Made by a program: the position numbers and the translations under genes
Notes under the pieces: model-generated
Told to the model about the DNA's origin: nothing
Database searches by the model: none
The model's input: only the letters and a program-made list of their open reading frames with translations
Assembly: GCF_900094625.1 (NCBI RefSeq)
Contig: NZ_FMAJ01000008.1
Coordinates: 186,001-250,000 of the forward strand
Origin: Rhizobium aethiopicum
Lineage (GTDB): Bacteria > Pseudomonadota > Alphaproteobacteria > Rhizobiales > Rhizobiaceae
Direction: 5' to 3'
Length of the DNA stretch: 64,000 bases
Shown: piece after piece, positions 40,334 to 50,200 of the stretch
How positions within the stretch are numbered: the first letter of the stretch is position 1
How the letters are laid out: every line of letters begins with the position of its first letter

Positions 40334-43246
40334 TCACGCCCGTTTCGTCAGCGGAAACCGGTCGCGAAGCAGCCGCAGCACCGATTCCGACGGCATCGGC
40401 GGGCCGAAGAGATAGCTCTGCCCGTAGCTGCAGCCCATCTTGGCAAGCTCGATCGCGTCCTCGTTGGATTCGATCCCCTCGGCCACCACCTTCATCTCGA
40501 GCTCGCGCGCCATTGATATCACCGATCGGAGCACCGTCGCCTTCTTGTCGCTGCTGTCGCGCACCAGCGCCTTGTCGAGCTTGATCGTGTCGAACGGGAA
40601 GCGGGTGAGATAGGCAAGCGAGGAATAGCCGGTGCCGAAATCGTCGAGCGCCAGCCCGATGCCGGCTTCCTTCAGCTTCTGCAGCACGAGGCGGGCCTGT
40701 TCCGGGTTTTCCATCACCATGGATTCCGTCAGTTCCAGCTTCAGCCGCGAGGGCGTGCAATGGGTCTTGGCGAGTACCGAACGCACGTCGTCATAAAGCT
40801 CGTTATTGAGCAACTGCACGCTCGACAGGTTGATCGACACGAAGATCGGCAGTTCGCCGGTCTGGTGCTGCCAGCTCATCAGGTCGTTGGTCGCCTGTTC
40901 GAGCGCGAACATGCCGAGCGCGCCGATGATGTCGGAGGCCTCGGCGAGCGGGATGAATTCCGACGGCGGAATATTGCCGCGCTTCGGGTGTTCCCAGCGC
41001 ATCAGCGCCTCGAAGCCGGCGACCTCGACATCTTCAAGCCGAGCGATCGGCTGGTAAACCATCGACAATTCCTTGCGCTCGATGGCGCGGCGCAGATCGG
41101 TTTCGAGCTGCAGCCGGTCGGTGCCGAAGTCGCGGAAGGCCGGCTGGAACGGCTCGACGCGGCTGCCGCCGGCCCGTTTCGCCCGGTACATGGCAAGCTC
41201 GGCATCGCTGAGCAGGCCGCTGGCGCTTTCCTGCCGGTCCACCCAGGAGGCGAGCCCGATCGAAGCCGTCAGGATGATCTCGCGATTGGCAAAGTTGATC
41301 GGCACCATGATCGCCTTGCTGACCGCATCGGCAAAATCCGCGACCTTGGCCGGATTGTGCTCCGACACCAGGATGAGGCCGAACTGGTCGCCGGCAAGCC
41401 GCGCCAGCGTGTCCTGCGGCTTCATCAGCCGGCGCAGGCGCCGCGTCAGGGCGATCAGGATGTTGTCGCCGGCGGCAACCCCGAGTGAATCATTGACCAG
41501 CTTGTAGCGGTCGATGTCGATCACCATCACCGTCGGGCGCAGCGTCTCTCCGCCCGGCGCCAGCGCCAGCACCGATTGCAGCCGGTCGAGGAAGACCTGC
41601 CGGTTCGGAAGGCCGGTCAAATTATCATGCAGCGCGTCATGCAGCAGCCGCTCGACGGAATTCTTCTGCTCGGTGACGTCGACGATCGTGCCGACGCAGC
41701 GGATGATCTCGCCGTTGGAGCCGAGCACCGGCCGGGCGCGGATCAGGAGCCAGTGAAAATGCCCGTCCTCGGCGCGGATGCGGAATTCATGGTTCAGCCG
41801 CCCGCGCCGGTGTTCGAGCAGCACGTCGAGTGTCGCGCGGAAGCGGTCGCGGTCATCAGGATGCAGCCGCGGCAGCCAGTTGCGCGCCGCCCCATGCATG
41901 GTGCCCGGCGATAGGCCGAGCTTGACCGAGACGTCGGGAATGGTGACGACGCGGTCGCGCGCCACATCCCAATCCCAGACCATGTCGCCGGAGCCGGTCA
42001 GCGCCAGCGATTGCCGTTCGAGGTCAGAAAACAGCCCCTGCTGGAAGGCGCCGCCGGCAAAGGCGTGCTGCATGACCGTGAAGCCGATCAAGAGCACGAT
42101 GAGCACCAGGCCGCCGCCGAGCGCCGGCTGGATGATATCGTTGTCGAGCCGCCCGGTGACCGTCAGCCACGCCCCGAACAGCCAGACGAGCGTCAGCGCC
42201 CAGGCCGGCACCAGCAGGATCGCCCGGTCGTAACGGTTGAAGCCGAGATAGATGATGAGCAGCAGCCCGGTCGCCGCCGTCAGCGCGAAGGAGAGCCTGG
42301 CAATGCCGGCGGCGATCGAGGGATCGTAGATCGCCACGCCGAAGAGCAGGGCAAGGCCGAGCACCCAGGCAAGCGTGGCGTAACCCAGATGCGCGTGCCA
42401 GCGGTTGAGGTTCAGATAGGTGAAGAGGAAGATGACGAAACTCGAGGCCAGCGCAACTTCAGCGCAGGCCCGCCATATTCGCTGGTCGGCCGAGGCGACG
42501 CTGATCAGCTTGCCGAGAAAACCGAAATCGACACAGATATAGCCGAGCACCGCCCAGGCGAGCGCCGCCGTCGCCGGCAGCATCGAGGTGCCCTTGACGA
42601 CGAAGAGGATGGTCAGGAACACGGCGAGCAGGCCGGCGATGCCGAGCACGATGCCGCGATAGAGCGTGAAGGCGTTGATCGTGTCCTTGTAGGCGTTGGG
42701 TTCCCAGAGATAGATCTGCGGCAGTTCCGGCGTCGACAGTTCGGCGACGAAGGTGATGACGGCGCCCGGGTTCAGCGTGATGCGGAAGACGTCGGCCTCG
42801 TCGCTCGGCTGGCGGTCGAGCGCAAAGCCCTCGCTCGGGGTGATGGCGATGATGCGCTGCGAGCCGAGATCCGGCCAGAACAGCTTGGAATTGACCAGAC
42901 GGAAATGCGGCGCGACGATGACGCGCTCCAGCTGTTCCTCCGAGACGTTGGCGAGCGCAAACACCGCCCAGTCGCCCTGATGGTTCTCCGAACTCGCCCT
43001 GACCTCGATGCGCCGGCGGATGCCGTCGGCGCCGGCCGCCGTCGAAACCTGGAAGGCCTCGCCCTGGTTGGCGTAGATCTCGGTCGTCGCGGTGAGATCG
43101 AGCGCGGTATCGTCACGGGAAATCTTCACCGGTTCGGCCGCCTGAGCAACGTTTGCCGCCAGGGCGAAGGCCGCCAGGAAAAGGGCTGCGATCACCGCGA
43201 TCACTCGTCCGGACGGTGACTTGGGCAGCATGCGGTTTCTTGTCAT
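40334..43246 (-). CDS. 7TMR-PAS-GGDEF(degenerate)-EAL c-di-GMP phosphodiesterase
   Basis: 970 residues. Signal peptide, periplasmic sensor (about 37-190), seven membrane helices (about 195-390), PAS (about 415-535), GGDEF-like domain and EAL. The cyclase motif is A618-G-D-Q-F622 instead of GGDEF, so cyclase activity is probably lost. Such domains can instead bind GTP and regulate EAL. The EAL side is intact: EALMRW from 746, 'SINLSSVQL', 'DDFGTGYSSLAYL' and 'KVVAEGIE'. It starts 4 nt within the RimJ-like gene (ATGA), so both are cotranscribed. Confidence 0.92.
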   Translation of the reverse strand: MTRNRMLPKSPSGRVIAVIAALFLAAFALAANVAQAAEPVKISRDDTALDLTATTEIYANQGEAFQVSTAAGADGIRRRIEVRASSENHQGDWAVFALANVSEEQLERVIVAPHFRLVNSKLFWPDLGSQRIIAITPSEGFALDRQPSDEADVFRITLNPGAVITFVAELSTPELPQIYLWEPNAYKDTINAFTLYRGIVLGIAGLLAVFLTILFVVKGTSMLPATAALAWAVLGYICVDFGFLGKLISVASADQRIWRACAEVALASSFVIFLFTYLNLNRWHAHLGYATLAWVLGLALLFGVAIYDPSIAAGIARLSFALTAATGLLLIIYLGFNRYDRAILLVPAWALTLVWLFGAWLTVTGRLDNDIIQPALGGGLVLIVLLIGFTVMQHAFAGGAFQQGLFSDLERQSLALTGSGDMVWDWDVARDRVVTIPDVSVKLGLSPGTMHGAARNWLPRLHPDDRDRFRATLDVLLEHRRGRLNHEFRIRAEDGHFHWLLIRARPVLGSNGEIIRCVGTIVDVTEQKNSVERLLHDALHDNLTGLPNRQVFLDRLQSVLALAPGGETLRPTVMVIDIDRYKLVNDSLGVAAGDNILIALTRRLRRLMKPQDTLARLAGDQFGLILVSEHNPAKVADFADAVSKAIMVPINFANREIILTASIGLASWVDRQESASGLLSDAELAMYRAKRAGGSRVEPFQPAFRDFGTDRLQLETDLRRAIERKELSMVYQPIARLEDVEVAGFEALMRWEHPKRGNIPPSEFIPLAEASDIIGALGMFALEQATNDLMSWQHQTGELPIFVSINLSSVQLLNNELYDDVRSVLAKTHCTPSRLKLELTESMVMENPEQARLVLQKLKEAGIGLALDDFGTGYSSLAYLTRFPFDTIKLDKALVRDSSDKKATVLRSVISMARELEMKVVAEGIESNEDAIELAKMGCSYGQSYLFGPPMPSESVLRLLRDRFPLTKRA

Positions 43247-43857
43247 CGGCTGTCGGTTTTCCTGCCTTTATCCGTATCGGTGGCGAGCCGTGAGAACATC
43301 ACGTGGTCGTGCCACTGACCGTTGATCTTCAAGTATCCGCGCAGATAGCCTTCCCGCTGAAACCCGGCCTTTTCAAGCAGGCGCATGCTGCGCGCGTTAT
43401 CTGGAATACAGGCTGCTTCGATACGGTGCAACTCAAGCCCGGTGAAGATGTAAGGAATAACCATTTGAAGGGCGGCGAACATATGCCCCTGGCCGGCATG
43501 GCGCTCGCCCATCCAGTATCCGATCATGCAGCTTTGCGCCGCACCCCGCCTGATGTAGCCGATGGTGATGCCGCCGACGAGGGTGCGGTTTTCCTTGAGG
43601 AAGATGAACAGCGGGATGGCCTGGCCGGAGGCATATTCCTGCTTGCCGCGAATGACGCGGGCGCGGTAGGCGCCTTCCGTCAGCTCGTCTCGCCGCCAGG
43701 TCGGCTCCCAGGGTTCCAGGAATTTGCGGCTTTCGGCACGCAGCCGGTGCCATTGGCTGAAATCCTGGTAGCGCGGCAGACGCAAGAGGTATCTGTCATT
43801 CTCCAGCTCGACCGCATCCGGCTGCCGTGACAGGAACCGAAACACCGATTTTGGCAT
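43243..43857 (-). CDS. RimJ/RimL-like GNAT acetyltransferase
   Basis: 204 residues of the GNAT superfamily, RimJ branch. The acetyl-CoA loop reads 'GERHAGQGHMFAALQMVI', and 'LHRIEAACIPDNARSMRLLEKAGFQREGYLRGYL' (conserved C-terminal block) is strongly RimJ-like. It probably N-acetylates a ribosomal protein or small amine. It is upstream of, and overlapping, the EAL gene. Confidence 0.87.
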   Translation of the reverse strand: MPKSVFRFLSRQPDAVELENDRYLLRLPRYQDFSQWHRLRAESRKFLEPWEPTWRRDELTEGAYRARVIRGKQEYASGQAIPLFIFLKENRTLVGGITIGYIRRGAAQSCMIGYWMGERHAGQGHMFAALQMVIPYIFTGLELHRIEAACIPDNARSMRLLEKAGFQREGYLRGYLKINGQWHDHVMFSRLATDTDKGRKTDSR

Positions 43858-43885
43858 CGATCACTCCCGGCAGACGGACCTCGGC

Positions 43886-45181
43886 TCAGCTGGCCTGCAT
43901 CGTCTTCGGCGCCGGGGCCGAAAGCGAGGCGGTGATGTCTTCCATCGGCGCAAGCTGCTCGAGCGGCCCGATCGCCGAAAGCGTCGGCACGGTGTCGTAG
44001 AACAGCCGGCCGGCGAGGTCGGTCAGCCGTTCGATGGTGATGCCTTCCAGTCGCTCCATCATCTCCGGATTGGAGATCGGCCGGCCGTAGAGCATCATCT
44101 GCCTTGCGATCTGGCCGGCACGCGCGGCCGGGCTCTCCTGGCCCATCAGCAGCTGGGCGCGGATCTGGGCGCGGGCGCGTTCGATTTCCTTCTGGTGGAT
44201 CTCTTCGGCCGACTTGTGCAGCTCGTCGATGATGACGGGCACCAGCTCCGGCAGGTTTTCGCCGCCGGTGGCGGCATGAATGCCGAAGATGCCAGTATCG
44301 GAAAAGCCCCAGTGGAAGGCATAGACGGAATAACAGAGGCCGCGGAATTCGCGCACTTCCTGAAACAGCCTGGAGGACATGCCGCCGCCGAGGATATTGG
44401 CGAGGATCTGCGAGCAGTAGAAATCGCGGGCGTGGTAGGGCTTGCCCTCAAAGCCAAGCAGGATCTGCGCATCCATCAGGTCGCGTGGCTCACGCACGCT
44501 GCCGCCAATATAACGCGCCGCTTCCATGACCGGCGGGGCGGACGGCGCGGTCGGCAGGCTCGCGAAGCGATCCTCGACCATGCGCACGAATTCCTGGTGA
44601 TCGACGGCGCCGGTCGCCACGATGAACATCCGGTCGGTCGTGTAGTTGCGGCCGAGATAGGTGCGGATCTGCTGCGGCGTGAAGGAAACGACGGTCTCAG
44701 GCGTGCCGAGGATCGCGCGCCCGAGCGTCTGGTCGCGATAGGCGGCCTCGGAGAAGCGGTCGAATACAACATCGTCGGGCGTGTCGTTGGCGGCGTTGAT
44801 CTCCTGCAGGATTACCTGCTTCTCACGCTCCAGCTCTTCCTCCTCGAAGGCCGATTCGGTCAGGATGTCGGCGAGGATGTCGACGGCGAGCGGCACATGG
44901 TCCTTGAGAACGCGGGCGTAATAGGACGTCGTCTCGGTCGAGGTGGCGGCATTGACTTCGCCGCCCACATCTTCGATCTCCTCGGCGATCTGGCGGGCCG
45001 TGCGCCGGGCCGTACCCTTGAAGGCCATATGTTCGAGCAGGTGGGCGATGCCGTGCTCGTCTTGCGTCTCGTTACGCGATCCTGATTTGATCCAGACTCC
45101 GAGCGCCACGCTTTCAAGGTGTGGCATGGTTTCTGTGACTACTGTCAGCCCGGATTTGAGCCGGGTGCACTCAACTGTCAT
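43886..45181 (-). CDS. M16 family zinc peptidase (processing-peptidase-like)
   Basis: 431 residues, the size of a single processing-peptidase subunit. The inverted zinc motif H47-L-L-E50-H51 and the distal Glu in 'REKQVILQEINAAND' are present. The substrate-binding Gly-rich loop 'ANILGGGMSSRLFQEVRE' is also there. Alphaproteobacterial members are close to the ancestors of mitochondrial processing peptidase. Substrates are unknown. It begins 3 nt after the thrC stop, so it is cotranscribed. Confidence 0.92.
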   Translation of the reverse strand: MTVECTRLKSGLTVVTETMPHLESVALGVWIKSGSRNETQDEHGIAHLLEHMAFKGTARRTARQIAEEIEDVGGEVNAATSTETTSYYARVLKDHVPLAVDILADILTESAFEEEELEREKQVILQEINAANDTPDDVVFDRFSEAAYRDQTLGRAILGTPETVVSFTPQQIRTYLGRNYTTDRMFIVATGAVDHQEFVRMVEDRFASLPTAPSAPPVMEAARYIGGSVREPRDLMDAQILLGFEGKPYHARDFYCSQILANILGGGMSSRLFQEVREFRGLCYSVYAFHWGFSDTGIFGIHAATGGENLPELVPVIIDELHKSAEEIHQKEIERARAQIRAQLLMGQESPAARAGQIARQMMLYGRPISNPEMMERLEGITIERLTDLAGRLFYDTVPTLSAIGPLEQLAPMEDITASLSAPAPKTMQAS

Positions 45182-45184
45182 TGG

Positions 45185-46609
45185 CTATCTTTCTGCGCCT
45201 GCCGTCTTTTCGCTGCGGGCGTGATCGCCGATAAAGGTCTCAACGGCTTTCAGCTCCGGGTTGATAATCTGGAAACGCTCCTCCCTTTGCATCAGACCAG
45301 CAAGCCACGTCGGAAGCGCCGGGTCAATACCGCAGGCCGATTTTACGGCGGCGGGGAATTTCGCCGGATGCGCGGTCGCAAGCGTCACCATCGGTGTATT
45401 CGGCTTCTCTTTCTTGGCGGCGACGAAGACGCCGATCGCCGAATGCGGATCGAGGAGATAACCGGTCTCGGCATGGACTTGGCGGATCGTCTCGGCGACC
45501 TGCCTTTCGCTGGCGCGCCCGGCGCGGAAGTCGCGGCGGATCGCCTTCAGCGCTTGGCCGCCGATCTCGAAGCCATTGGATTGCTTGAGGCTTTCCATTG
45601 CCGCGCGCACCTTCGAGGCATCGCGCCCATAGGCTTCGAACAGCAGCCGCTCGAAGTTCGACGAGATCTGGATGTCCATCGACGGCGAGGTCGTCGCCTT
45701 GACCGCCTTCATGTCATAGCGGCCGGTCTTCAGCGTCCGCGCCAGGATGTCGTTCTCGTTGGTGGCGATGACCAGCCGGTCGATCGGCAGTCCCATGCGC
45801 TTGGCGCAGTAGCCGGCGAAGATATCGCCGAAATTGCCGGTGGGTACCGTGAACGAGATTTTCCGGTCCGGCCCGCCGAGCGCCACCGCCGCCGTGAAAT
45901 AATAGACGATCTGGGCCATGATGCGCGCCCAGTTGATCGAATTGACGCCCGACAAACCGACCTTGTCGCGGAAGGCCGCGTCGTTGAACATCGCCTTCAC
46001 CAGGTTCTGGCAGTCGTCGAAATTGCCCTCGACGGCAAGCGCATGCACATTCGACGAAGTCGACGTTGTCATCTGCCGCTGCTGCACCGGCGAGACCTTG
46101 CCGTGCGGGAAGAGGATGAAGATATCGGTGCGCTGGCGCCCGGCGAAGGCATCGATCGCCGCGCCGCCGGTATCGCCCGAAGTGGCGCCGACGATCGTCG
46201 CCCGCTCGCCGCGCTTTTCCAGCGCATAATCCATCAGCCGGGCAAGCAGCTGCATCGCCACGTCCTTGAAAGCGAGCGTCGTGCCGTGGAACAGCTCCAT
46301 GACGAAGCTGTTCGGCCCGGTCTGGACGAGCGGGGCGATCGCCGGATGGCGGAAGGTGGCGTAGGCCTCGTCGATCATCGCCCGGAAGGTCGCCGCGGGG
46401 ATTTCGCCATTGGTGAAGGGCGACAGGATGGTGAAGGCGATCTCCTGATAGCTCTTGCCCCTCAGCGCGCGGATCTCCTTCTTCGAAAACTGCGGCCACT
46501 CCCGGGGAACATAGAGCCCGCCATCGCGCGCCAGTCCCGTCAGCAGGGCGTCGCAAAAGCCGAGGGCAGGGGCCTCGCCGCGGGTCGAGATATAGTCCAC
46601 GTTGGTCAT
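45185..46609 (-). CDS. thrC: Threonine synthase
   Basis: A 474-residue PLP enzyme converting O-phosphohomoserine to threonine. The lysine forming the PLP Schiff base is in 'HGTTLAFKDVAMQ'; the phosphate/cofactor loop is 'GATSGDTGGAA'. 'VPTGNFGDIFAGY' is the other cofactor-binding segment. Length matches the long bacterial ThrC. It is first in thrC-M16; its partner thrB is at 30.7 kb. Confidence 0.96.
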   Translation of the reverse strand: MTNVDYISTRGEAPALGFCDALLTGLARDGGLYVPREWPQFSKKEIRALRGKSYQEIAFTILSPFTNGEIPAATFRAMIDEAYATFRHPAIAPLVQTGPNSFVMELFHGTTLAFKDVAMQLLARLMDYALEKRGERATIVGATSGDTGGAAIDAFAGRQRTDIFILFPHGKVSPVQQRQMTTSTSSNVHALAVEGNFDDCQNLVKAMFNDAAFRDKVGLSGVNSINWARIMAQIVYYFTAAVALGGPDRKISFTVPTGNFGDIFAGYCAKRMGLPIDRLVIATNENDILARTLKTGRYDMKAVKATTSPSMDIQISSNFERLLFEAYGRDASKVRAAMESLKQSNGFEIGGQALKAIRRDFRAGRASERQVAETIRQVHAETGYLLDPHSAIGVFVAAKKEKPNTPMVTLATAHPAKFPAAVKSACGIDPALPTWLAGLMQREERFQIINPELKAVETFIGDHARSEKTAGAER

Positions 46610-46874
46610 CCTTGATCTATCGCTGGAAGAAATTTGGCCGGGCCGAGCCGTGGCCCGCTCTGCCGGAAACCGGCAAGGGGCTGCCTTCAGGCCATACCAT
46701 TGCCGTTATCTTGTTGAAGTTGCCCGCATCCGGCGGCGAAAAGTGCATCAAAACGGCGCGTACCCAATCGATTTTTGTTTGCGCCGCTGATATAGACCAT
46801 CGCAAACCGTCGTGAAAGGCCTCGCGAAAAAGACGGGGGCCTCCAAGAAACGCTTGTGCAAAGGGTGGAACATA

Positions 46875-47519
46875 GTGCTCGGCAAGGTCTCGCGTCTTAT
46901 CATCTCCGCTTCTTTCGTTGCCCTGCTTGCCGGCTGCAACTCGCTCGGCATCGGCGGCGACAGCAAGCCGGAGGCGGCGCCGACGCAGCCGAACGGCAAT
47001 GCCCAGATCATGCCGCTGGCGCCGGCCAATCCCTCCTCGAACAACCCCTCGATCGGTACCGCCAAGACGGCCCAGGGCGCCGTCGCTCCCGTCGTCCAGG
47101 GCGCCTGCCCGCAGATCTTCCTGCGTGACCAGGATGCGATCTTCCGCACCTATGCCAAGGGCAAGAAGGACGACCCGCAGCAGATCGTCTTCCAGGCCTC
47201 CTTCGGCGATTACACCCGTCAATGCACGCTGAACGACACGGCCCTGACGATGACCGTTGTTGCCCAGCTGCGCCTCATCACCGGCCCGGCCGGCAATCCC
47301 GGCCCGGTGACGCTGCCGGTCCGCGTCACCATCCTCGATGGCGAGAACGTGCTCTATTCCGAGGTCACCAAGTTCCCGACCGAGATCCCCGCGGGCTCCC
47401 CGGGCACGCAGGTCATCTTCCGCAAGGAAGGCATCCAGATTCCGGTTGGCGCCGGCGCGTTGGTGCGCGTCAATATCGGCTTCGAGACCCAGCCGGCGAA
47501 GAGCAAGAAGAGCAGCTGA
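46875..47519 (+). CDS. Predicted lipoprotein with conserved C-terminal domain
   Basis: 214 residues. GTG 46875 gives a clean lipoprotein start: 'MLGKVSRLIISASFVALLAGC' (lipobox LLAGC at the end). A Pro/Asn-rich linker of about 50 residues follows. A folded domain of about 125 residues comes next ('VVQGACPQIFLRDQDAIFR...FPTEIPAGSPGTQVIFRKEGIQIP'). An earlier GTG at 46812 would put 21 extra residues before the signal. Similar proteins are common in rhizobia; the function is unknown. Divergent from thrC. Confidence 0.8.
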   Translation: MLGKVSRLIISASFVALLAGCNSLGIGGDSKPEAAPTQPNGNAQIMPLAPANPSSNNPSIGTAKTAQGAVAPVVQGACPQIFLRDQDAIFRTYAKGKKDDPQQIVFQASFGDYTRQCTLNDTALTMTVVAQLRLITGPAGNPGPVTLPVRVTILDGENVLYSEVTKFPTEIPAGSPGTQVIFRKEGIQIPVGAGALVRVNIGFETQPAKSKKSS

Positions 47520-47598
47520 GCTATCACCGGAAAAGCGGACTTGGCCCACAGCGTCCGGATCATGTGACATCCCAGCCCTGGGAGATCGGCGAGGGCGG

Positions 47599-47734
47599 CC
47601 CCTCATCCGCCTGCCGGCACCTTCTCCCCGCCAGCGGGGAGAAGGGGATATGCTGCAACCTCTCGATCCTCCGCTGACCTCTCGCAGGGCACGTCCCCTC
47701 GCCCCGTTTACGGGGAGAGGGTTAGGGTGAGGGG
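47599..47734. repeat. RIME-like repeat, copy 5, inverted orientation
   Basis: About 136 bp reading CCCCTCATCCGCCTGCCGG first and ending GGTTAGGGTGAGGGG, i.e. reversed relative to the other four copies. Both hairpins are intact. It occupies most of the 328-bp gap between the lipoprotein and the HAD gene; nothing else is evident there. Confidence 0.87.
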
Positions 47735-47847
47735 CTGCTATCGGTACGACCCGGGCAGTGGGCGGGGCAGGCCCGAGAATGACGGAGCGGGGAGCCTGAG
47801 CAATTCCCAGTGAAGGGGCGGGTGCGGGCCGACCCCAGCACCTAAAC

Positions 47848-48537
47848 CTAAAGCACGCCTTCCCAGGCAGCCAGCGCGGCAACCACGCCCGGCAGGTCGT
47901 TCATGCGGGAGATCACCGTTTCGGCGCCGGCATCGGTCAGTTTGTCGGCATGGGCAGGGTAGCTGTGCGAGGCGCCGGTAAAGCCGATGACGCGCATGCC
48001 GGCGGCGCGCGCCGCATGCACGCCGTGCACGGAATCCTCGACGACGACAGTTTTGTCGGACGAGACGCCCATGCGGCTTGCGCCGTGCAGGAAGATATCC
48101 GGCTTCGGCTTGACGCGGTCGGCGCCGAGATCCTTGGCGGAGAAGATGTTGGGTGCAAACAGCGGCTTCAGTCCGACCTTGCCCAGCATCATGTCGAGCC
48201 GCTTGGTGCTCGAATTCGAGCAGATGCAGCGCTTCATCGGCAGCCGGGAGACGGCGAATTCGACGCCTGGGATCGCCTTGACGTCATTCGCCAGCCTCAT
48301 GTCGAGCAGCTTCTCGGACTTATCAAGCAGGGAGGCGGAAAACGGGATGCTGGCCTCGCGCTCGACCTGCAGCAGGATGTTGTGCCAGGTCATGCCGGCG
48401 AAACGCTCGCCCATTTCCTCGACGCTGATCGGATATCCGGCGTCCGTCAACAGCGCGGATTCGACCCCCGCGGCGATGATTTCGGAATCGACCAGAACGC
48501 CGTCGCAGTCGAAGATGATGAGGTCGAAGCCGTCCAT
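47848..48537 (-). CDS. HAD-superfamily phosphatase (beta-phosphoglucomutase-like)
   Basis: A 229-residue HAD subfamily IA hydrolase. Motif I is 'FDCDGVLVDSE' (nucleophile and acid Asp), motif II 'CICSNSS', motif III the Lys in 'RVKPKPDIFL', and motif IV 'VVVEDSVHGV'. The 4-helix cap lies between motif I and II. It is a phosphatase of sugar-phosphate type; the substrate is unknown. The ATG at 48537 is chosen because it starts right at motif I. Confidence 0.88.
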   Translation of the reverse strand: MDGFDLIIFDCDGVLVDSEIIAAGVESALLTDAGYPISVEEMGERFAGMTWHNILLQVEREASIPFSASLLDKSEKLLDMRLANDVKAIPGVEFAVSRLPMKRCICSNSSTKRLDMMLGKVGLKPLFAPNIFSAKDLGADRVKPKPDIFLHGASRMGVSSDKTVVVEDSVHGVHAARAAGMRVIGFTGASHSYPAHADKLTDAGAETVISRMNDLPGVVAALAAWEGVL

Positions 48538-48695
48538 ATGTTCACGCCTTGCTGGAAATCCGGGTCTTATCAGGGGATGCTGCGGCTTTACACGATGGCA
48601 GGCCAAAGCTCAACCTGAACGCAAGCATGGCTGCGATGCGGCAGGCGACCGGCTCGATGGAACCACTGTCGCCGGACGCCCATGAAGCGGGCAGT

Positions 48696-50083
48696 TCAGG
48701 CCGCTGCAGGCTGCCCCGCCACTTCGTAACGAGCCCGGCTCAGACTGACCAGGCCGGCGATGGCAGTGCAGCCGGCTGCAATGGCGACCGCGAAGTCGAG
48801 CGCTGCCGATAACGGCAGCGTTGCGAAAATGATCGACATCGAGACCCCGCCCAGGGTCTGGCCGAGAAGCCGCGCGGTCCCTTGCATGGCGCCGGCCGCA
48901 CCGCTTCTGGCTTTCGGTGCCGAAAGCAGCAGAATTCGGTTGTTGGGAGTCTGGAACAGTCCGAAGCCGAGGCCGGCGATCACCGTGCCGACGAGAAATC
49001 CGATACCTCTCGGGTCTGGCGGCGTGAGACCGGCCACGAGAAGGCCAAGCGCCATAAGCGCCCCGCCGATTGCACAAAGCCATGACGTCTTGACCCGGTT
49101 TGCCAGACGTCCCGAGATCGGCGCGATGATTGCGGTCGCGGCAGGCCAGGGCATCATGTAGAGACCAGCCAGAACCGGCGTCATGTGCAGCCTGTGTTGG
49201 AGGTAGAAGGGCAGGGCGATGTAGCTCAGCATCTGTCCGCAGAAGCAGGAGATCGAGGCGATCACCGCCATGCGGAATGCCGGCGCCGCCAACAGGTCCG
49301 TGGGAAACAGAGGTACGTCACTGTTTCGTTCCAGACGCAGCAGGCCGAACAGGCAGGCGAGTGAGGCGGCGATGAGGGCGGCACCGCTGACCGGCGCGGT
49401 GGCTATCCGGTCGGCGCCTGAGAAGAACAGGATGAACATCAGCGTATTGGCCAGCAACGCCTTCGCCTTCAGCTTCCGCTTCGCGCCTTCAACGTGGCCG
49501 AGCAGGCCGCCGCCGAGGAGAACGATGACCCCGAGCGGTATATTGACGGCAAACAGCCAAGGCCAGGTCGTGACGGAAAGGATGGCGCCGGCAATTCCGG
49601 GGCCGGCGGCGGAGGAAATTGCGATGACCATGGCATTGATGCCGATGATCGGGCCCAGCATGCGTTGCGGCAAGGCCTGGCGCAGGTTCATCATCGCCAG
49701 CGCCATGATCGCGCCCGCGCCAAGGCCCTGCGCGAAACGCGCAAGGATCAGCAAGGGCAGGTCGTCCGCCAAGGCGCAGCCTGCGGAAGCCGCGGTGAAC
49801 AGCGCGACGCCGATCAGGAAGACCCGCCGGGCGCCGTAAATCTCGCCGAGCGCCCCACATGAAGAATGGCGACGAGCACGGCCAGCTGGTAGGCCGAGAC
49901 GACCCATACGGTGTTATCCGCTTCCGCCTGCAGCGAGAGCGCAATCGACGGCAAGGCGACATTGGCGATCGCTCCATCCAATACGACGAGAACAACCGCC
50001 AGAAGCAGAAGGGCGACCGCCAGATAGCGTCGGGGCGATGCCAGACCTTCTTGAGAAACGGGTGCGGTGTAGCTGAGAGACAT
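48696..50083 (-). pseudogene. Frameshifted DHA2-family MFS drug exporter
   Basis: The N-terminal 70 or so residues ('VLVVLDGAIANVALPSIAL', the DHA2 motif) are in one frame from ATG 50083. The remainder ('ALGEIYGARRVFLIGVALF' onward to 48696) is in another. The break is at about 49860/49861: one C:G pair missing from what would be CTTCCATG. With the base restored the protein is about 462 residues with roughly 14 helices, a normal length. It is either a real pseudogene or a sequencing error. It is divergent from the LysR gene. Confidence 0.8.
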
Positions 50084-50135
50084 GGGAAATCCTCGGTGTG
50101 CCTGGGATGGGGATTAGTTAGTCCCAGCCGGGCCA

Positions 50136-50150
50136 TTGCGCCAGACGCAA
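50136..50150. promoter_or_regulatory. Likely LysR operator between the exporter and its regulator
   Basis: TTGCGCCAGACGCAA: perfect 5-bp arms TTGCG/CGCAA around 5 bases, in the 117-bp divergent gap. It lies 51 nt from the LysR start and 53 nt from the exporter start, as expected for a LysR-type site. Confidence 0.6.
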
Positions 50151-50200
50151 CGGAAGCAATGCTCAGTTGCGCGTGGCGCCACGTTTGGTAGGATCGCGCC

